From contig OY992833.1 of the NCBI GenBank assembly GCA_963921425.1, positions 23,149,454 to 23,213,453 on the forward strand: 64,000 nt of DNA. The letters run 5' to 3'. This document shows positions 56,145-64,000 of this stretch, in pieces. Below the pieces are notes generated by a model that had not been told where the DNA came from, did no database searches, and saw only the letters and a program-made list of their open reading frames with translations. The number at the start of each line of letters is the position of its first letter. Positions within the stretch are counted from its first letter, which is position 1. A program made the translations under genes and the position numbers. Origin of the DNA: Dryas octopetala. Its lineage: Eukaryota > Streptophyta > Magnoliopsida > Rosales > Rosaceae.

Positions 56145-59100
56145 ATGGGAGCTCTAACCAGCAATCGTAAGCGCGGGGACGAGTGTTTGAACTTGAATTG
56201 TGCACACCCATCTCCATATTCGCCGAATTTTCAAGTTTCAAAGCGACCTAGATTCTCTTATGTGAAGCAAAGCCCCGACCCACTCATATTGTCGTCAAGT
56301 AGCGCCGTTTCGAGGGTCTCTCGGTACCCGGATATAAAGCCGCCATTGGCCAGAGTTCACGCCCCTTGTAGAACACTCAAATTCGGGTCCTTACTCCGAG
56401 GCGATTCGACTCCGAAAACCAGAGGGGTTTGTGAAAAGGAGCAGTCGAGTAACATTATGGGCAATGCACTGGTTAAGAATTACTATACGGCGAAGAACAG
56501 CGCGTTCAAGACGTTGCGCTATTTTACAAAGGACAAGGAGGTGATTGAATTGGACAAAGAGGCTGAAAATGACAGAGTTTCCGAGGATTCGACTGTAGAA
56601 GAAGTTGTGGTGATAGAGGAAGATGGCCCAGAAAGGCATTCACGTGAGGAAAATGGGGTTGTTGTGGCTGATGTCCAAGAATTGGACGCGAAGATGGTGG
56701 ACCGTGGAACTCAGGCTACTCAGCCATCGGCTTCTTCTGTGGTTTCGGACTTGACAGCGACAACGAATCCCGCTTTCAAAGTGGACAGTGCAGGGAAGAT
56801 GTTGGATTCATTGTACCTGAATCGCGAGGAGGATGCCCGGGGTCTTGTGGTGTACAAGAAGTTGCTTGAGGATGCAGAGAGGCGGACTCCCAAATTGAGA
56901 AATTTGGATTTCGAAATTGAGTTGAATCAGAAGCGCCTGTCTCTGGTTCAATTGCTGCGTCCAAAGAAGGAACCAGTGGAGGTGAATTTCTTTTTGTTTT
57001 ATTTTAACTTGCCGCTTGTTTTGGAAGTATCATTTGCATTTTTAGTTATCAATGATTCTTAGTTTATCAGGCATGTCGTGGTAATGCTTGATGATGAATT
57101 ATGTACTCAAAAGTCTGATCTTAATAAGATATTCATTTCATTTTAGGAAGTACCCCTTGAACCCTTTGTGCCCCTTACAAAGGAGGAAGAGACTCAGGTT
57201 GAACGAGCATTTTCTTCTGCCAATCGGTATGGATTGATGCATATACTCTTTCCTGTTAAAATTGGTGTAGTTGGAATTATAACACTGTTGGGTTCCTTGA
57301 TACAGGAGGAGGATCTTGGTAACTCATGAGAACTCAAACATAGAGATTACAGGTGAACTTTTGCAGTGCCTTAGACCGGGCGCATGGTTGAATGATGAGG
57401 TGATTTTTTAGTTTACACTTTTACGCTTTTGCTAATAGCAATGACAAACTCTGTTTCTTCATTAGATGGTTGATAGGGACTTTTCTGGGTTTACAAGCTG
57501 GTAATGTAATTTCTCAATACATGCGCACGGTCTTCCTTTTCAGGTCATAAACGTCTACCTTGAGTTGCTGAAAGAGAGGGAAAAGAGAGATCCAAAGAAG
57601 TTCTTGAAATGTCATTTCTTCAACACTTTTTTCTACAAAAAGGTTTGTGATTTGCACTCTCCCTTTCTTCTTCAATATTTTGCACTTGGTTCTTGTACCT
57701 TCATGTACTATTTGACTCATACACCTGTTTTATATATAAAAAGTGTTTCTCTTGGCAGTGGTTGTATATGTATAATCTGGTTAATTTTCCTTTGCTTATG
57801 GTCAGAAGAGTTTAGGAAATATTTATCGATGCTCTTTTTCATTTTTCAAGATCATTAATTTGTTGTCTAGATAAGGGCAATGGTATGAGTCATATTACTT
57901 CTCATCACTGCTTGTTATTTATTGAACTTCTTCCTTGGGACTATTAAGTTTTTATGAAGTAGAAAAGGTGTGAAAATTGTAAAGCCCTAATTCCTGTTCA
58001 TTTTCAAATAGTCTCATCATACTCTTACCATTTCATCCTTTAATTATTAGGACTGTCCATTGGGTTGGATTAGTCCAGAATTGATCTGTTCAGCCTGAAC
58101 CTTTTAGGATGAGTTTATTTTTAAGTTTGAGCTGAGTTTTTAGACCTGTTTTGAAGTTCAGCTTAAATCAGCCTGATGTAAGCCTGACCTGATTTGTACC
58201 AGTTGTTTCTTTATATACATTTATTATATTTTGACCAACTTTAGGCCCGAAGATTGGGCTGGGCTGAGAGCTCAGCCATGTGCATATTGGGCTAATCTCA
58301 GGCAAGCTCTATTGGCTCAGCCCATCCAATTGACACTCCTAGTAATTTTTTCCCTAGATCGGGTAACCATCTTTGCTGTTGGATTTAGAATATCAATTTC
58401 TATATTCATTACTCTTTTTTTTTTTTAATTTAATTTAATTTTTTTACTGAAATTGCATGTGCAGTTAATAAGTGGGAGAAGTGGCTATGATTATAAATCT
58501 GTCAGAAGATGGACTAGCCAGAAGAAGCTGGGATACAGCCTCATTGAATGTGACAAAGTAAATTCATTTTAAATCTTCTTTCTTACACCATATACTCAAT
58601 TTGACTGAAAATGTATTTATTTCAAAAGTGATTTTCTTTTCAGATATTTGTCCCCATCCACAAAGAAATACATTGGTGCTTGGCAGTTATTAATAGGGCA
58701 GATGAGAAGTTCCAGTATCTTGATTCACTCGGAGGAAGGGATACCCAAGTGATGAAAGTATTGGTATGGTTTGTTGTCATCTTTTGTTCAGCTTTTGATA
58801 TTGTTTATTCATGTTGCATGCAAATAATTCAGGAACTCTACGACACTAAATATTGTTCCTTGACAACCTTTTTCTTTTTGGTGGGAGAGGGGTCGGTGAT
58901 GTGCTTTTATTAAAATCTTTCCATTATTGATTCCTTGTAATTTTCTGCTACTCAATATTACATCTGTTTGAATTAAATGGTTCATGATATTGAAAATGGA
59001 GAATATCATTATGTCAGGCTTGTTAGCCTTGCCTGTAAAAGAATTGCCCTCCCTTCATTCTTCTTGCAGTATGAAATATGTACCTGCGCGTGAAGCCAAA

Positions 59101-60337
59101 GTCATTCTTGGCTTGGAAACCTTTCGGTATTCATGCTGTCTAGACAATTATTTCACCGATCATCTACCATCAATTAATGTAAACTCATCATAGTAAAAAG
59201 TATATTAATTGATGGCATATATGTGAAATAACTGTGTAGACTGTATACCTTTCGTTTCTTACTAAAAAAATAATGTACTTTTCATACTTTTTACATCTAC
59301 AAAATTGCACATAATGACATCGCGACCAACCCTTTGTCCTCTATGGCTACCATTCTACTGCACTGCCATCATCATGGCCATCACATCTCTGGAAATAATT
59401 GCTTGTCAGACATTTATTTCAAGGTCATATTTAAAGATTTCAATAGATGGAAGTTGTTCCCTTTTGTTCATTTAGCTGATCAATCTGATACTATTGTTTA
59501 TTTTCCTCCATTACTAAGGTTATGGTCTGTGTGTAAGCAGGTATATGGGGACCTGTTGGGCTGTTATGTCTCTTTTTTTGTTTTTTTGGATTCTAATGGC
59601 AGTAGTTTGATATAGATGTTTTTCGAAAGGTATTCATTCAGCCGGTTGAGATTGCAGCTATGTTGACTGTTTATGTTTGGCAGGCTAGGTACTACATTGA
59701 TGAAGTGAAGGACAAGAGTGGAAAAGACATCAATTTGAGTTCATGGGAATTTGAATATGTTGAAGACCTTCCTGAGCAGCAGAATGGGTGGGCATCCTTT
59801 GTTTCATCAATATTACATGTCCTTTTGAAACTTACTTTCAAAAAGATTTTTCTTTGTGAACTGTTTATAATAAGCAGAGAGACTTCTGATAATTGAAATA
59901 TATTTCTCAATAATTGTTTATAACAGGTTTGACTGCGGCGTGTTCATGATGAAATATGCGGACTTTTATAGCAGGGGCTTGGGGCTCTGTTTCAACCAGG
60001 TAAGGCACACAGAGATGCTTCTGTTTGAACATGAAAGTGTGTATGTTTTGTCTCTCAAGTTAAAAGCATCCTACCTTGTTGTGGTTGTATTCATTTTTAT
60101 TTGCTCGGACCTGCATTCAAACCAATAACAAAAAGGGACTTACAAGTGTGTTGTCCATCTTCCAAAACATAATTCTAGGGGGGAAAATACTTGGCACTGA
60201 TTCCTTCTGTTTTCTTTCTCATACCTGCCCTGATAAATATTGGGCATCTTACTTTGCGTTTGTTGTCCTTGCAGCAACACATGCCATATTTTCGATTGAG
60301 GACAGCAAAGGAAGTTCTACAATTGAGAGCCGACTGA
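56145..60337 (+). CDS. ULP1A: SUMO-specific cysteine protease (ULP1A/ESD4 family, C48)
   Basis: Nine exons (56145-56981, 57147-57226, 57306-57399, 57544-57642, 58465-58557, 58644-58763, 59684-59787, 59927-59999, 60275-60337) give 520 residues. Ulp1 proteases mature SUMO and remove it from substrates, acting at the nuclear envelope or in the cytosol (family knowledge). The N-terminal 290 residues are variable, with a basic start (SNRKRGDE). The catalytic domain (about 300-520) has the C48 triad: His 411 (KEIHWCL), Asp 428 (YLDSLGG) and Cys 479 (NGFDCGVFM), plus oxyanion Gln 473. Also typical are GAWLNDEVINVYLELLKER and the end HMPYFRLRTAKEVLQLRAD. Position near the PPR gene mimics Arabidopsis ULP1A/ELS1 rather than ESD4, but the two are close paralogues and the symbol is inferred. 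The sixth intron (58764-59683) is long and holds a hairpin. Confidence 0.9.
58044..58343. mobile_element. MITE-like insertion in ULP1A intron 4
   Basis: Left ATTAGGACTGTCCATTGGGT and reverse-complemented right ACTAGGAGTGTCAATTGGAT form imperfect inverted repeats, and the interior is rich in TTGGGCTGGGCTGA-type sequence common in plant MITEs. No clean target duplication found. Confidence 0.45.
59148..59231. repeat. Hairpin-forming inverted repeat in ULP1A intron 6
   Basis: TTATTTCAC...CCATCAATTAAT on the left pairs with ATTAATTGATGG...GTGAAATAA on the right, arms of about 30 bases with a small internal mismatch and a loop of about 24 bases. Confidence 0.6.
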
Positions 60338-61763
60338 TTGAGTACACTAAGCTACTGCTTCACATTCTGGAGTACCAATCAAGAATTAGCAATTAGCAAA
60401 TAACAGAAGTCATTGTGAAATAGGTGTGCCCACGCCCTTGTTGACAACGGATGTCTGCATTTTCTTCATATTGCTGATGCCAGTCACATCACAGCTTCAG
60501 ATTTTGTTTGAATGATTTTGAGATTTGTCCTGGTGAAGGTGAACAAGGAGATATCTGGGTGGAACATAGCATGGACTAACAGAGTAACAGGGCTCATGGC
60601 CCCTGCAAACTTTTAGAAAAAGAAAAATTAGTTTACATTATATACCAATGTGTTAAGCATTTGTGTCACTTGTAAAAACGTTTCTTCTAAGAGTGGATTT
60701 ATTTGATCCAATTATTTTGTGTTTTGATTTTTGACCCAATTTCTTTTATATATATATATTTTTTCACATCTACCCTTGCCAAAAACTGCAACCAATCTTT
60801 TCTTTTATATCATTAGTTCATCTAGTGTTGTAAAAAACTAAATGAAAATTGACATGCCCTAAAGAGTCCCGCTAGTAGTAGTTTGTTGTGCTTCCATATG
60901 ATGATGATGCTCTTGATATATTGAGTAATTGACAAAGTCTTTGAATTCGTGTGGTCTCTAAGGGTGTTTAGACTTCTAGGATCAAGTTCACGTTTTATTT
61001 ATTTTAAACATACACTTTATGATGTCAAGATTAAATTTTTTTTTTTTTTATTCAACAAGAAAAAGGTAGATAATAAAATTCGGCTGAACTTCATATTACT
61101 TTCTAATCTATGCGGCAATTCACTTAATCGGGACTTATTTTTTGAGAGAACTATTAGACTTTGACATCAACTTTTAAGAAACATTAATGCAGAATGTAGA
61201 TTTGGCCCCTCCAAGAGTGGAGCCAAAAAAAAATTAAGTACTCTACCAAAGACATCAAAACAATTTATCCTAACAAAAGGGCGAGGATATTTGACCCAGT
61301 TTCTTTTAAATAAACCCACTCTTAAGTCTCAACAAAAAAACAAAAGCACTGTTAATCAATTAAATTAAAAAAAAAAAAACTCATATTACTCATAACCAAA
61401 AGTATTCAAATGATGTTGTGAGGTTTGAGTTACAAGGTATTTGATCTAGACATACTGTTTTTACAAGTGACACATCAACACATTGGTATATAACAAATTT
61501 TTTTTTTTTTTTCAAAAGTTCACAAGGGCCATGGCCCCTTTAGTCCCTTCTATGTTCCGCCCCTGCCCATTGCCGTCCTTTAGTCCCTTCTCCAATGCCC
61601 AAATCCTCTCCCACAGATCCAGCTTTGAAACTGTGTCAGGACCAAAACAAGACAGAATGAGCAAAACTTAAAGATGACACAATTTAATATGAAAATGAAA
61701 AAATATAGAGTCAAGATCATTACGATGCCACCATTAGAGCAGCGAAAAAAAGTGCCTGCCGCC
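60338..61763. other. Convergent spacer holding a foldback element
   Basis: 3' flanks of the SUMO protease and kinesin genes with a foldback element of about 1 kb between them. No other gene seen. Confidence 0.5.
60559..61562. mobile_element. Foldback element with about 120-bp inverted repeats
   Basis: Left arm (about 60559-60683) and right arm (about 61447-61562) share GGAACATAG, GGGGCCATGGCCC-like, AACTTTT, ATATACCAATGTGTT and GTGTCACTTGTAAAAAC in inverted order. Another GGCCCCTCCAAGAGTGGAGCC-like palindrome lies near 61204 in the interior. Superfamily unclear; no target duplication found. Confidence 0.55.
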
Positions 61764-63987
<2,224 letters not shown>

Positions 63988-64000
63988 CTGTTACAAAGAA

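Overview
This is nuclear genomic DNA from a flowering plant, almost certainly a woody or herbaceous eudicot. The genes carry many short AT-rich GT-AG introns, the spacers are AT-rich and full of short transposable elements, and the proteins match plant-only families (xyloglucan xylosyltransferase, P-type PPR protein, TOC159-like protein, dual-targeted organellar tRNA synthetase). No species can be named from the sequence alone. Exon models were built by hand. Every multi-exon model keeps its reading frame at each junction, which is strong internal support, but no transcript was available.

Layout. 1-8 kb: an intronless TSPO membrane-protein gene (+) and an intronless xyloglucan xylosyltransferase gene (+), separated by a spacer with a hAT-like element and a dead LINE fragment. 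8-26.4 kb: a 14-exon CARM1-type arginine methyltransferase gene (PRMT4, +) facing, tail to tail, a 22-exon organellar isoleucyl-tRNA synthetase gene (OVA2 type, -). 27.9-30.4 kb: an intronless gene (-) for a TOC159-like protein that has no GTPase domain and carries two copies of an acidic-plus-membrane-anchor module. 31.2-33.0 kb: two U2 snRNA genes (-) with recognisable USE and TATA promoter elements. 33.5-38 kb: a transposon nest with a solo LTR inside a hAT-like element, a SINE-like and a LINE relic, a second hAT element with a perfect 8-bp target duplication, and two Mutator-type MITEs. 38.2-42.8 kb: a gene for an uncharacterised plant membrane protein (+) facing a small TOG/ARM-repeat protein gene (-). 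45.4-54 kb: a PPR gene (-) head to head with a large BTB/POZ protein gene (+). 56.1-60.3 kb: a SUMO-protease gene of the ULP1A/ESD4 family (+), followed by the 3' part of a kinesin-13 gene (-) that runs off the right edge.

The genes do not form one pathway. Two encode proteins tied to organelles (OVA2, the TOC159-like protein), and the PPR and the 38.2-kb membrane protein may be as well. Others act in chromatin or RNA regulation (PRMT4, ULP1A, U2), cell wall or Golgi function (XXT, kinesin-13) and membrane stress responses (TSPO). As I recall the Arabidopsis map, PRMT4A lies next to OVA2 on chromosome 5, and ULP1A, the PPR gene and PRMT4B lie together on chromosome 3. This window keeps all four families on one segment, so it looks like the unfractionated ancestral order.

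The most unusual object is the GTPase-less, internally duplicated TOC159-like gene. Other points of interest are a GC-AG intron in OVA2, the pair of U2 genes with one diverged copy, and the nested transposons whose target-site duplications can be read directly.
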